Shown: in pieces, positions 1 to 11,975 of the stretch
Layout: each line of letters starts with the position of its first letter
Position numbering within the stretch: the first letter of the stretch is position 1
Origin: Diphasiastrum complanatum
Taxonomy: Eukaryota > Streptophyta > Lycopodiopsida > Lycopodiales > Lycopodiaceae
Assembly: GCA_029204225.1 (NCBI GenBank)
Contig: CM055098.1
Coordinates: 52,968,728-53,032,727, forward strand
Direction of reading: 5' to 3'
Length of the DNA: 64,000 bases
Notes under the pieces: generated by a model
The model's input: the letters and a program-made list of their open reading frames with translations, nothing else
Database searches by the model: none
Told to the model about the DNA's origin: nothing
Translations under genes and position numbers: made by a program

Positions 1-760
1 GTGGTATCTGACCTATCTGTGTTCTCTAGGGTTCAGCACTGGTTACGAGCTCGTAACACACGGCCTGCACTATTGTCTTGGGCAGTTGCGCATTTCCTCT
101 CATCAGCTTGCTATTGAGGCCGGTCGTGCATGGGATATCCCCCGGGAGCGTCGTTTGTCGCTTGTGCTCGTTGTAGGAGGTGGACGATGAAGCCCATTTC
201 CTCCTCAGATGTCCGTTGTATTATGAGATACGGGGGAGGTATTATTGTTTCTTTCGCGATGGCCCGCATACACTTCGTAGTTTTGTCTCCTATCCTGATG
301 CTCGTTGCTTGGGACTTCTTGTTCGTGAGATGCTTACTCTCCGTTAGTCTCATCTGCCTGTACCAGATCACCTGGGGTTAGACTCCCAACAGCTGCTTCT
401 CACTGGCTTCTTTCAGACTCGAGCACATGCTGATGACTCCGATGATGAGATTCCTATTGCTGTGCCACCGCAGAAAAAGCCCAGATGTAGTCGGCACTCG
501 CCTCCATCGGGGCCCACTGTATGCTCCACTCAGCGAACACTTCACACTTACTTTCGCTAATATGTACTTATTCTCCACTTGGCCCGGGTTGTGGGCATTG
601 GTACTTTTTCTGTAGTTCTTCTGTTATACCTGGCCCGGGTTGTGGGCTTCTTTCACTTCTACTTTGTTCTACTTTCATTCGTAGCTAGTTTATAGCATTT
701 TACGGCCACGTCCTCCTATGGATGATGTTTCCACTATTGCTTGTACATATTTTCTTTTTG

Positions 761-790
761 GTCTTATGCACCCACGGGTGCCCAAAAGAC
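761..790 (+). other. LINE 3'-terminal hairpin, copy A
   Basis: Outer arm GTCTT (761-765) can pair with AAGAC (786-790). An inner arm GCACC (768-772) pairs with GGTGC (777-781) around a four-base loop. TTAATAA and the (CT)n tail follow. Copy B has the same outer arms but a different, still complementary inner stem, which supports a structure read by the element's reverse transcriptase. Confidence 0.55.
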
Positions 791-800
791 GTTAATAAAG

Positions 801-819
801 CTCTCTCTCTCTCTCTCTC
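801..819 (+). repeat. (CT)n tail of LINE copy A
   Basis: About nine CT units directly follow the TTAATAAAG end of LINE copy A and directly precede the 5'-truncated start of LINE copy B. It is best read as the simple-repeat tail of the upstream element. Confidence 0.7.
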
Positions 820-822
820 ACG

Positions 823-2766
823 CACCCATCTCTATCTCCCCACGCCCCTCTGAGTTCACCTTTTTCACCTCTGACATGGTACTTGCTGCCATCAAGAGAA
901 TAAAGTCCCATAAAGCAAGAGATATTGAAGACCTTGAATCTGAACTCCTAACCCATGCTTCCGACCTCCTTGCTCCCACACTAGACACTCTCCTCAATTC
1001 CGCAATTGTATCTAGCTTCCCTTCATCCTGGTGCACCAACATCATCCATCCTATTCATAAAAATGGTGATCCCATGATTCCTGGTAATTACTGCACCATC
1101 ATGATTGGACATGTTCTCACGAAGCTCTATGGTACCATACTCCAATCTGCAGTGAGTTCAGAGGCAGAAGCCAGGAGATTACATGCATTGGGACGGGCAG
1201 GTTTTCGATCTCATTATTCTACCACTGACCATATCTTCACACTTCGAGCTTTGATTGAGGAGGTTATGTACAAGAAAGAGAGGGTTTACTATAGTTTTGT
1301 GGACTTCAGGAAAGCCTTTGATTTTGTACCACGCTCCCTGCTCATTCAAAGACTTCGTGACCTTGGTTTCTCCACAAATATTGTTCTAGCAGTGATGGCT
1401 CTTTATGAGAAGGTCTTGGGATCTTTCCGTCATGGCAGTGGCCTATGTGATCACATTTGGAGCACCATTGGGGTGAAACAGGGATGTTCTCTTTCACCGG
1501 TTCTCTTTGGATTGTACAATGATGAGTTAGAGCGAGTCATCTCACAATGTGGTGGGGCTGGCTGTGGACTTGGCACCATTCTGATTGCTATTCTCCTCTA
1601 TGTGGATGATGTGGTACTAGTATCCCCGCCAGAGAGGGATTACATAGGCAGCTGGATTGCTTACAGGGATTTTGTACCAGATGGGGATTGGGGGTGAACA
1701 CTGCGAAGACCAAGGTTATGGTCTTCAACACCTCTCGTGCTTTCATGCAGTGCGGTGCTCACCCTAGATGGAAAGGCTGTAGAGGTAGTTTCCTCTTATA
1801 CTTATTTGGAGATACTCTTTTATGGTCCTACCTTCAGCATGCGACAGACTGCCACTACCCGACTTGGGAAGGGGCATTCCTCTCTTGTTCAGCTTGAGCA
1901 GTTCTGCTTCAGGAAGCTCATCCGAGATGCTCGCAGTAAGTGTAGACTTTTTGACACTATTGTCACCCCCACAACCTTGTATGCAGCAGAGACATGGTGT
2001 ACCGGTCTCCCTTCATCACACTGGGCCAGCATTTCACAATTACAGACCACCATGTTAGCTCATATGAGCTCATATGATTTGGGTGAAGCCCTTGTTCCAC
2101 ACGAGATCCTTCTTGCAAAGTTTGCAGTTCCACCCATTCAGATTGATGCCGCTTTCCAGCTTATCGCATATATTCATAGAGTCCAGGCTTTGCCAGATGC
2201 AGATGCAGATATGAGATATACACAGACAGCTCTTGTTTCTTCACACTCCCTTCATGACCAGGGCTATCGACTGTCGTGGTTCTCTCAAGCATTCCACTTC
2301 CTCCTTGAGTCATTTGGTATCTCCATTACAGAGCTCCCATCAGGTACTCATTATTATATCAGGCGCGTCTTATATCGGGCATATCTCGATCGCACTTGGA
2401 GGCGACAACTCGGGGTTAAATCCGACTACATTTTATTGAGCTTGACATAGCAGGGTTCCCTGTTTTGCCACACTATTTGGACTCAAATTTACATTGGGAC
2501 AGCTCCGCGTATCATCACATCAGTTGGCTATTGAGATTGGGAGATTTCAGGGTACACCAAGAGAGGAGCGGATTTGTCAGTTATGCTCCCTAGATGAGGT
2601 GGAGTCAGAGGAGCACTTTATCTTTAGGTGCCTGGTGTATTACGAGATCAGAGGGAGATACCACTGTTTGTTCCGTGACACACTTGCCACCCTACGATCC
2701 CTGCTAGTCTATGAGGACTCCCGATGCGCTGCACTCATGATACGAGAGATGTTTATACTGCGATAG
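823..2766 (+). pseudogene. LINE reverse transcriptase (ORF2) remnant
   Basis: Non-LTR reverse transcriptase remnant. Visible motifs in order are the N-terminal KxGDP region near 1060-1080, motif A (VDFRKAFDFVPR, about 1300-1335), motif B (GVKQGCSLSPVLF, about 1470-1510) and the catalytic YVDD (about 1598-1610). After a frameshift near 1690-1740 come the thumb and connection (SYTYLEILFYG, then TPTTLYAAETW), read to 2450. A further break leads to a C-terminal segment (2494-2766) with a knuckle-like CxLC...EHFxFxC pattern. The apurinic endonuclease is absent. With at least two frame breaks it is non-functional, although the YVDD catalytic pair is intact. Confidence 0.8.
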
Positions 2767-3207
2767 GACTTGTGTCAGACTGCCCAGCAGAGTCATGTTT
2801 CTTAGCCTCAGATCACTTGGACGAGACATAGTATTTGATGATGATGATGATGACTTACCTGCCCATGGAGATCAGAGACAGTGTTCCACACATACTCATG
2901 TTGCAGCACGAGCTACTCGACTTATCACGAGGAGACTTCCTCATCCTCCTAGACGACGTTAGCGACCACCACCAGCGGCCCTTCATGCCGGGGCCCATAT
3001 TACCTCCTTTTATAGCATCGGCAAAACTGGATTGGACGATAGTGTCATACCCCACCATGACTTTTAGCAGTATACATGCTCCCACATGGTTTATATATCA
3101 TCACGTCTATTTTAGTTCATAGCTTTAGATTTGCTATATCTGTTATTGTTTTGGAGACGTTTCATACGCTCCCACTGTTACCACATACTTGACATGTACA
3201 TTTACTA

Positions 3208-3237
3208 GTCTTATATGCCTTTTGGCATGGAAAAGAC
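3208..3237 (+). other. LINE 3'-terminal hairpin, copy B
   Basis: The outer arms GTCTT (3208-3212) and AAGAC (3233-3237) match copy A. The inner stem ATGCC (3215-3219) pairs with GGCAT (3224-3228) around a TTTT loop. The inner stem bases differ from copy A while staying complementary. ATTAATAA and a C/T-rich tail follow. Confidence 0.55.
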
Positions 3238-3422
3238 ATTAATAACGCTTTCTTTCTTCTTTCTTTTTTTCTCTCGCGGGCGTGGGTCTGGTAGCGCCTG
3301 TTTTCTGTTTTTTAGTGAGGTATTCTTTAATTCACATGTTTTTTCCTTTGACCTTAGGTATGTCCTTGAGAACATTATCCTTCATTGTGAGTCTTTAAAT
3401 TTGATATTTGTTTGTCACCTTT

Positions 3423-3425
<3 letters not shown>

Positions 3426-3494
<69 letters not shown>
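3426..3494 (+). repeat. (GA)n microsatellite, 69 bp
   Basis: A pure GA tract ending 24 bp before the 3' splice site of the first visible sirtuin exon. It lies where a polypyrimidine tract is normally found, so this intron end is purine-rich. It is complementary to the (CT)n tract just after the fourth visible exon. Confidence 0.95.
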
Positions 3495-3498
<4 letters not shown>

Positions 3499-3519
3499 GA
3501 TGTTCAACATTCTATGTAG

Positions 3520-3604
3520 GGATCCCTGACTTTCGAAGTGCTGGTGGTTTGTGGTCAAAATATGATCCTTCTGTCTATTGCAGCTATCAAGTTTTTCTTG
3601 AAAG
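3520..3604 (+). CDS. Sirtuin exon a (NAD-binding loop)
   Basis: The acceptor is TAG at 3517-3519. The exon begins with GG, completing a glycine codon split with an upstream exon, and reads GIPDFRSAGGLWSKYDP onwards. It ends in the first two bases (AG) of an arginine codon before donor GTATAC at 3605. GIPDFRS is the flexible cofactor-binding loop that follows GAGxS in sirtuins. The GLWSKYDP continuation is typical of bacterial family members. Confidence 0.88.
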
Positions 3605-6600
3605 GTATACATGGATATGGCAAGTTAGAACTTTTATTTGCCACAAAAATTGCAAGGTGTTTTGTGATGTTTTCGTGGTGGAGTATATGTCTATTATCAT
3701 CTTGACTTGTGAAAGCAGCATATATCATAGAGATATTGGCATGTCCTTATGAAGGAGATGTAAGTGCTTCATTTGTTTCATAGATGTCTCTTCTGGTTTT
3801 TTTTTGTTTTGGGACAACTAACATAGCTTATTTGCCTATTCTCAAATATGTTTTAGTAAATTTCCATCTTTTATTTCAAAAGGAGTGAATTTACAATTAT
3901 AGGCTTAGTTCTTAGTATGATTTTCCCAATTTAATGTGTGACCGCTTAGCATCAATGCATTTGCAAACAACATGAGCTTTCAAAGTACCAACCATCTACG
4001 TTGATGATCTAAGTCATAACTTCATATCCACAGCAGATTCTTCATCTTAAACGTTATCGTCCAATTGATCAAGGAGGGAGCTTTTTAAAGTCAAATCTAT
4101 GGGGTATATCTTCCCTCTTCTATACTCTTGATAAATGAGGGACCTCTCAGGTGTCTTCTTACGTGGAGATACCTTCCATCTTAGAGTCCACTAATGCCCA
4201 TGACCATTTTGCAGAGGGGCCTCTCTATCATCTACCAAGGGAATTCCTTGAGTGTAAACTTAATCCATCATCTTAAGGCCTCCTTCCTACTCGGATAATA
4301 AGAGGAAACATTAGTGAAGATTAGTCTTTCTTTCCTTTCAAGGCAAACAACAAGGACAAGATATCCTTAAACCTTTGTTTCCTTGTCTACTATTCTATTG
4401 GTGGACCTCACACTCTATAGATCTTGTCCATTTTTTGTTAGTACCTTGTCCTTTTCAGACCAACAGAGGGTGTGATACATTTGATTTTGGTACTTCTCAG
4501 CATATATACCTCATAGCAGCTGGTTAACAAAATTTGAAGCAATTGATGATGAGTGTTCTTTATGTGCCAAGAAACTGTTGATTATTATTTGAAAGTTGAA
4601 TTTGATGCCAAAATGTGTCTTATAAAGGATGTTTATAAATATTATGGGATTGGTGCTAAATGCATAGAAGAAGGAATAGACAGCATGTTCTTATAACCGA
4701 GGAGCCAAAATAAAAATTATGACAAGTTAAACAAAAGGTTATACACCTTTGAAAAATTATAGCATGAATATTGGTGGTTCTTTGTTGAGATACATCTATT
4801 GTGCCTTAGGTATGTGCTACGGTAAACCTCATAGACAGATTTTCTGAAGGTGGTACGTATAAGCAAAATTTGTCCTTGAATTGATACATTTGGATATATG
4901 TGGACCTACACAAACTAGTCTTTGGATGGCACACTATTTCATGATGTTTGTAGATGAAGAAAATTTTGGGTATGCTTTCTGAAACAGAGCTTTTCCAAAA
5001 ACTATATGTTCATGGTTGAGATATATAGATGTTATGTCTAGGACAATACCTGACATAACAAAGAAGAAGTGCAATCGTCAACTAGAGAGTCTAACCACAA
5101 AATCATAGACCATCAACTTTACCATGTATAGCATAAACCAAATGCCGCAACATTCCTATTCACACTGTCAAAGCCCTAGAGTAGGTGCAGGTCACATGCA
5201 CAAGCATATATCCACATTAGCTTTTACACCTTTGTAGAATGACCAACTAATAGAGTTTCTATCGCTTTTACAGAGGTGAAGGGCAGTCTTAATCATGATG
5301 AAACTAGAACTAAAGAGCAAAGTAATTAGTATGAAGTTTCTATTACCTAATGGGAAAAATAAGGGAAACTTATATTCATCACTTCAACGTGCTCTAAACC
5401 TAAATAGAAAGCCTAGTTGGTGGGCAAAAAGCACCACTTAAGGTAGAAACAAGCACAAACCAGCTGGTTGCAACTTGGACAAAGATCTCAAATGAGAACT
5501 GCATGTCCCCAATATGGAAAAACATTATATCGACGTTATTTCCAGGATATTAGTTGACATGAAAAAAGAGAAGTGCAATCTTCAACCCTACGGAGTCCAA
5601 CCACAAAGTCTTAACCATCAACTTCATCATGCATACCATGGACCAAATGTGACAGCATCCTTATTCACATTGTCAGTGCCCTTCATTGTTGAGAATTAGA
5701 CAAGGGAAAAATGCAGCTCTTGAGATCGTATAAGGGTGGTAAGTATTCTTCTGATGAATTGCTGAGTTTTGTAAGGCGATCTGTTTGCTACGCCATTTGG
5801 AATCATGTGATCATAATCAATAGACACTGTAGATGTTATTACATCAATTAAGATTCAGACAGAGAGCCAAAATAAGCTATCGAATGATCTTCGAATCATC
5901 GTAGCCATTACAGAACTAGGAGCTAGTTTTGAGTACGTGGTTACTACCGCAATTGTCTTGTGCTCATCATTTTGCCTGACTTGTATTCGTTACTTTTTGA
6001 ATCAATTCATTGTCTTATTGTGTTCAATATAATGTTAGTGTGAATGTTATGCTACTCTGCCTTATTGTTCTGTTTGATGCAGCTCTCTTATAGATTTGTT
6101 TGAACTATCTGTCGCTTCCGCAACTAATAGTCATTAGACTTTGTGTTTTTCTATGCAATCAACCCTATCGGTCCTGACGACTTCGAAGTTAGAAGTAGAA
6201 TTGGCTGAGTCGTTCGACTCGACACTCTGATTTGAGTTGATAGGCGTAGCACATGCACTGAGGGATTCGACTTGAATTTCCCATCATGGTGTCAGCCCCT
6301 CTGTAAGTTATCTGATCCCGATATCTGATCTCAACTGCTTGATATCAGAAGCTTCCCAAACTAAGTTCCACATGGATTCCCAAAGCAAGGCTGGTCTCAT
6401 CGTAGACAAGCTTGATGGATCCACCTACCATCTGTGGAAATTTAGATGAAAATTGTGCTAATGGCTAAGGAGTTGTATAATGTTGTCACAGGCGTCGAGG
6501 TTAGACCCGAAGCAGACGACACAACAATCTCCAGATGGAAGCCAAAGGATGACAAAGCCTTTGCGTTGATCAGCCTCAACATCTCAGATACACAAATCGG

Positions 6601-9600
6601 CCACGTATCTGAAGCTCAAACATTGAAAGAAGTTTGGGATATCCTGAGCACATTGTACGACGTGAGAGATGTAACCTCCAAGTTAGTTACATCTCAAGAG
6701 AAGATTCTTCTACGTCGGGATGGCCAATAGTGATTCACTACAGAATCACCTTAACCAGTTCAAGAACCTCTTGCAACAGATGGCCGCTGTCGGATCAGTC
6801 ATCAATGATCAAGACATAGTGATGACACCGCTATCGAGCCTGTCATCCACGTACGAAAACTGGGTGATGATCATCACGACACACTCAGATTTAACTCTAT
6901 CAAGAGTTATCGCTATGTTGCTACATGAAGAGAATCGAAGGAATAGATTTTAGCGAATGATCGTTTATTCATCCAGCAACTTAGAGGTGATAAAGATGAA
7001 TTTTTGGAAAGTGTCTAGCACCAATCAAGCTGTTGCACAAATTTGAAACTTCAACAACAAATATCACTAGACCAAAGATGCAAACAAGCACAACACTACG
7101 GTATTAGACCCTGAAAATATTGGCTAGAAATTTCAAGCAAGCAATGGGGTAAGAAATTTGTTAGACAATGTATGTCATCTAGCGATCTACATAAGATAGT
7201 CGAATGTGTCGTCTAGTGATCTATATAAGATAGTCGAATATCTAAGTAGAATGGTTCAAATGTAAGTCTTGCAATGTTTCAACAGAAGATGACTGGCTGA
7301 GAACTGGAATATCAATATTTGTAATATTGTAGTTCTGCTGAGTGACTTGTTATGGAATTCTTGGCAACCTATTTCAGGAGTTTCAAACATGCAAGTAGTG
7401 GATTACACTTGAGATCAAAACTCCACAGCAACAGGTGAAATGCCAAAAATTTCTTATTTGTGCCCTATCTTCCTGGATCCGGCCTGCAAAAATTTCATCT
7501 TCTTCAGTAAACTGATGCAGGAGTGAAAAAGTTTATTAAGAAATTAAACTTCATGTACTTTGCAGAAAATTGGACTAAAAAATGAAGTTTAGGGTTTTGC
7601 CACGCATGGTACAGACAAGCTGTAAATGGGGCTAGCACCTACCATAGAAGATATGATGCCTGGGGATTGTAGCAATTTATGGTTGGTTCCAATTTATGAT
7701 CAGATTCACTCAAGAACCCCTAACAGAACAATGACTGCAAACATTTTGATTAAGTGAATCTAGAACAACAAAATAATAGGCTTCTCAAGTATGTCAGGGT
7801 TGTATTGCCTACCCATCTATGGTGAGCTACACTAGACTAAAGCTTAATCTCTGAATTATAAACCCGAGAGAATGAGGCTTTCAGGCCTGCTTATGATGCT
7901 TATCATGAGCTTTTCAACCAAGAATAATAGAAAGGCAAAAGGGCTATTTACGTTGTTTAACATTTTTTGTGCTATTTGGTTAAGTTAGATGTTTCATTTG
8001 CCAATTCTAGAGAGAAAATCTACAGCCATCAGTTTTCTATCATGCTGTTCATTACAATTCGTTTGTGAGAAGTATTAAGGTCATGGACTTTGGACATTCT
8101 TTTTCGTTGTTTCTTTGGTGGCAGGCCCGAGCTCTTCTGGAAGATGGCTTTGGAGATTTATGAACTCATGAGTCATGCAAAACCCAATGCGGCTCATGTT
8201 GCTCTTGCAGAATTAGAGAATTGTGGACTACTTTCATGTGTCATCACTCAAAATGTGGACAACCTTCATCAGGTTCAAGATGATTTTTTCCCTTGGTGAG
8301 GATAGCCGAGGGTAGGACCTTAAACCAGTTAATGAAGTGCTCTTTATTCTTTTCAAGGAGTATCATCTCATCTATAGTATTACATTTCTAATATTTGTTA
8401 TGCAGGCTTCAAAATCCTGGAATATTATACATTTTTATTGTATGCGATAGTCTCCATCTATCAAAACAACTCTATTAATGTAGTAGTTTGTCCTATACTG
8501 GATAGTGTGCTCCAGTATGCAAACTTTTCAAAAATGATAAAAGTTTGTAGGCTCTTTTTGGTGCAAAATAGTGTCTGGAGATACCAAATTGAATGAATTT
8601 GAACTGATTTGACAGTGTAATTGGCATTATCCTAGTGATAGAAAGTCTTGGCTTTATTATCTTGAAGATAGTATTGTGTCACATGTACTTTGAATCCCTT
8701 GCCCAATGTAAATGGTAAATTGTAATTATTAAATTGTAAATGGCTAAGTCACCGGCTTGTGGAGACAATTGTAAATTGCAATGTAAATATTTGTTATAGT
8801 GACTAGATCCGAGATGGCCAAGGGGGTAATGGGTCTCATGAGAGTCTGTTGGACTGACCTCCTAAAAAGTAGGAAGGGTTGACCGGTCAACGTGACACGT
8901 GTCATATGCTCACTGGGACACTTGGTCCAATGCATGAGTGACACTTGTCGGACGGTCGATGGACATGTCAACAGGACGTGTCATATGCTCATTGGGACAC
9001 TTGGTCCAATGCATGAGTGACACGTGTCAGACTGTCCACCTACTAGCTTGCCTATGTGTCAGGGTGCTGCCAAGTGGCAAGTGTCGGCTGTGCATGGAGT
9101 TTGCCATGTGTCGACGTTAGGATGTGTCAGGGTTAAGGGGTGCTTGAGGGGATATAGGGTGAGCCTGGTTAGGCATTCCTCATTATGATTATGGTATTCC
9201 TATGCAGCTATGGTTGGGAGGAGACTTGCAGCAGAGCTCTCATGTTTGCTTGTTGATATATGTACATTTGCTTGAGATTAATAAAGTGACGGATTTGCTG
9301 GGTAATTCTGTGTATTTACTTAGGGTTTGTGAGCTTGTGTGCAACATATTGTGACTAGGTTTGTGGCTTATTTAGTGAAAGGCATTTGTTTTATAGCTCA
9401 AGATATTTAAATCTTCATGTATGTACAACTCTTTTACTTTACAATTCTTGTTTGGTAGTTGTGGATAGGTCAGGAGTACTATTATTGCAACTCAGGTGTG
9501 CTTGCATAATTATTTCAAAGATCTTTCGCCTGCACGGTTTGCCTCGTTCTATCTTCACTGAACAGAATAGTAAGTTAACCTCTATTTTCTAGACTGAGCT

Positions 9601-11898
9601 TCTTCGTATTTTGGATATTCAGGGATGAGTACTACTTATCATTCTTTTGCTGATGGTGAATCTGAGGTCCTTGACCGTATCCTTCAGGACTATCTGCGCA
9701 ATGTTGTTTCTCCTGAAATTGGGATCAGCACTTGTCTTACTAAGTATAGTTGTAACAGTTCTGTGAGCTCCAATACAAGTGTTTTTCCATTTCTCTTGGC
9801 ACACGATTACTCTCCTCTATCTCCAAGCATACCTCTTTCACCTGATAACGCTCCAGTGGCAATTGCTTCTTTTCTCTCATGTGCATGTGATGTTTTCTCT
9901 CAAGTGCATGTGATGTTATTGTTCGGGTTACTCTCCATTTGCAGAAGATACAACAGTGTTATAAATCTTCTATAGCTTAGCATTGCCACCATGTCAAGTT
10001 TCAGGTGGGTGATACGATTTACTTGCGCTTGAGTTTCACCAAAAAACACTTTTTGCAGGGTTAGGCTCTCCTTGGAAAGCTTGCTATTTATGGACCTTTA
10101 GATTCTCCAATGTGTTAGTCTAGTTACCTATTAATAGTCTTCAGTTACCTCTGATGAGATGTGCCTATGATATTTTTCATGTCAGCCTGTTACGGGTTGC
10201 TATTGGGGATACTATACCTTGATCAGATACATTTTCAAAGGATCCGAAGTTCTTTCAATTTCTTCTTGCTGCTATTCTTCAGGTCTGCCTTGGCCCTTCA
10301 GTATGGTCGAGGCTGATGACAGGTTCAGTTTCTGGTTCAGCAGGATGGTTGTCCTTCTGAGGAGGCTACTTGGGAGTCAATTGATGTTTTTCTCTCACAC
10401 TCCTTTACTTGTTGATTAGGCTACTCGAGCCTCAACTACCTGATTCTATTTTGCTCTAGATTTTAGAGCCCTCATTTCATTAGGAGAGTATGGAATTGAC
10501 CTTGAATATTTTTGTCACATATTTTGGAGTCTATTTTCTTTGAGTGTTTATGAAGATTTTTTAATCTTGTATCCACATAAGAAGATGGTGATCCAGTTTT
10601 GGATAATGAGATCCAAGCCTCATACTAAAAATAAAAGTCTATAATAGCAAGGATGCCAATTTCCAACAAATAGTCAACCATAATGTCACGTGCTGGGAGG
10701 CATATGGAGAGCTTTTTGAAAGTGGCTATGACTTTAATTTTATTGAAGATCACTACAAATACTTGGGGTTTCACAACTCTTTGCTAAAGTGATTGATAGA
10801 GTTTTTCCCCTTCAAAGTATCTCTTAATGACGGTGTGGAAATAGAAGTCTTCTAGCCAAAGAAGCTCACTTCTTTCACTGTCACTGGTATTGCTCCTTTC
10901 TGATTGGACCTTTCAATCCTTCACCTACTTTGTAGTTAGCCAGGAAGAAGAATTATATGACTTTATGAGAATGCAGACATTCAGAATAACAAATCTAAGT
11001 CAAAATTTAAGTACTTCATTGAGGCAAGATTGAAGCTAATTGAAAGTGCTGGTTTTAACTTGCAGCGGGCTGGAAATAAGAAGGTCTATGAGTTGCATGG
11101 AAATGCCATAACTTGCTCATGTATAACCTGTAAGACAAAGTTTGCGTGTGATGACGTGATACGACCTCTCCAGGAAACAAGTGTAAGCGGTTTCCTTCTT
11201 AACCAAATTCTAGCTTTGAGCAGCTGTTGCCATGGGAGAGTCAGTTTATAGGAAACAAACGAGAGCTAAAGTCTGCAGTATTATTAGATGATCGTTTATC
11301 TCCATATCTTCAACTTCTGATTATTAAACATGCTATTTTATTTGGAAATAGAAAATTCCAACTTCACCTTTGGTCTGCAGTAATTTTTTTATAAAGTCTA
11401 TGAAAGATTGATTTCTCGTTCCAAATCCCTTGTCCAAGGTTCGCACATATATTTGTATTGCAGTGCTTTATAAACATGTCTCAGAATATTCCAAACACGC
11501 TGAAGGTGGAATCTAATGCCAAAAAGTGCATAATGGAATTTGATTTAGTTTCTATTGTCTTAAGTATATTTCTAGATTGCACGTCTTTTCTGTTATGCTT
11601 GAGTTCTATCTTGGACTTCGATTTGAAATATCTTGACTCCAAGTATTTGGATAGAACAAATACCTTGTCCAAACTTTGAGGTCATACTCATTTACGTTGT
11701 CAAATATCGTATGAGCTTTAAGTAGTGATGTTTTTATGCAGATTTTAACAGTGCCTAAGTGTAACACTTGTCAAGGAATCTTGAAGTTGGATGTTGTGCT
11801 CTTTGGAGAGGCTTTACCATCATTGGTAGTTGAGGATGCCATGACATCTACTATAGCTGCTGATGTGCTTCTTGTGGTGGGAACTTCACTCACGGTCA

Positions 11899-11975
<77 letters not shown>

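Larger units (their letters stand above)
1..819 (+). mobile_element. LINE copy A, 3' end (cut by window edge)
   Basis: This is the 3' part of a non-LTR retrotransposon. Around 87-180 it encodes the same C-terminal stretch as the neighbouring LINE (LRISSHQLAIE against LRVSSHQLAIE), but the frame then collapses into stops, so it is dead. A GAT-rich 3' untranslated region follows, then a terminal hairpin at 761-790, the motif TTAATAA, and a (CT)n tail at 801-819. The next LINE starts directly after this tail. Both have the same sense as the sirtuin gene and lie upstream of its first visible exon, so they probably sit in one of its introns. Assignment rests on homology to LINE copy B. Confidence 0.7.
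823..3285 (+). mobile_element. LINE copy B, 5'-truncated non-LTR retrotransposon
   Basis: A 2.46-kb LINE that begins inside the reverse transcriptase region with no endonuclease, so it is 5'-truncated as expected of target-primed reverse transcription. It holds a decayed RT gene, a 3' untranslated region with a (GAT)n stretch near 2835, a terminal hairpin at 3208-3237 and a C/T-rich tail to about 3285. It abuts the tail of LINE copy A and leaves about 140 bp of intron before the (GA)n tract upstream of the sirtuin exon. I could not define target duplications. Confidence 0.8.
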
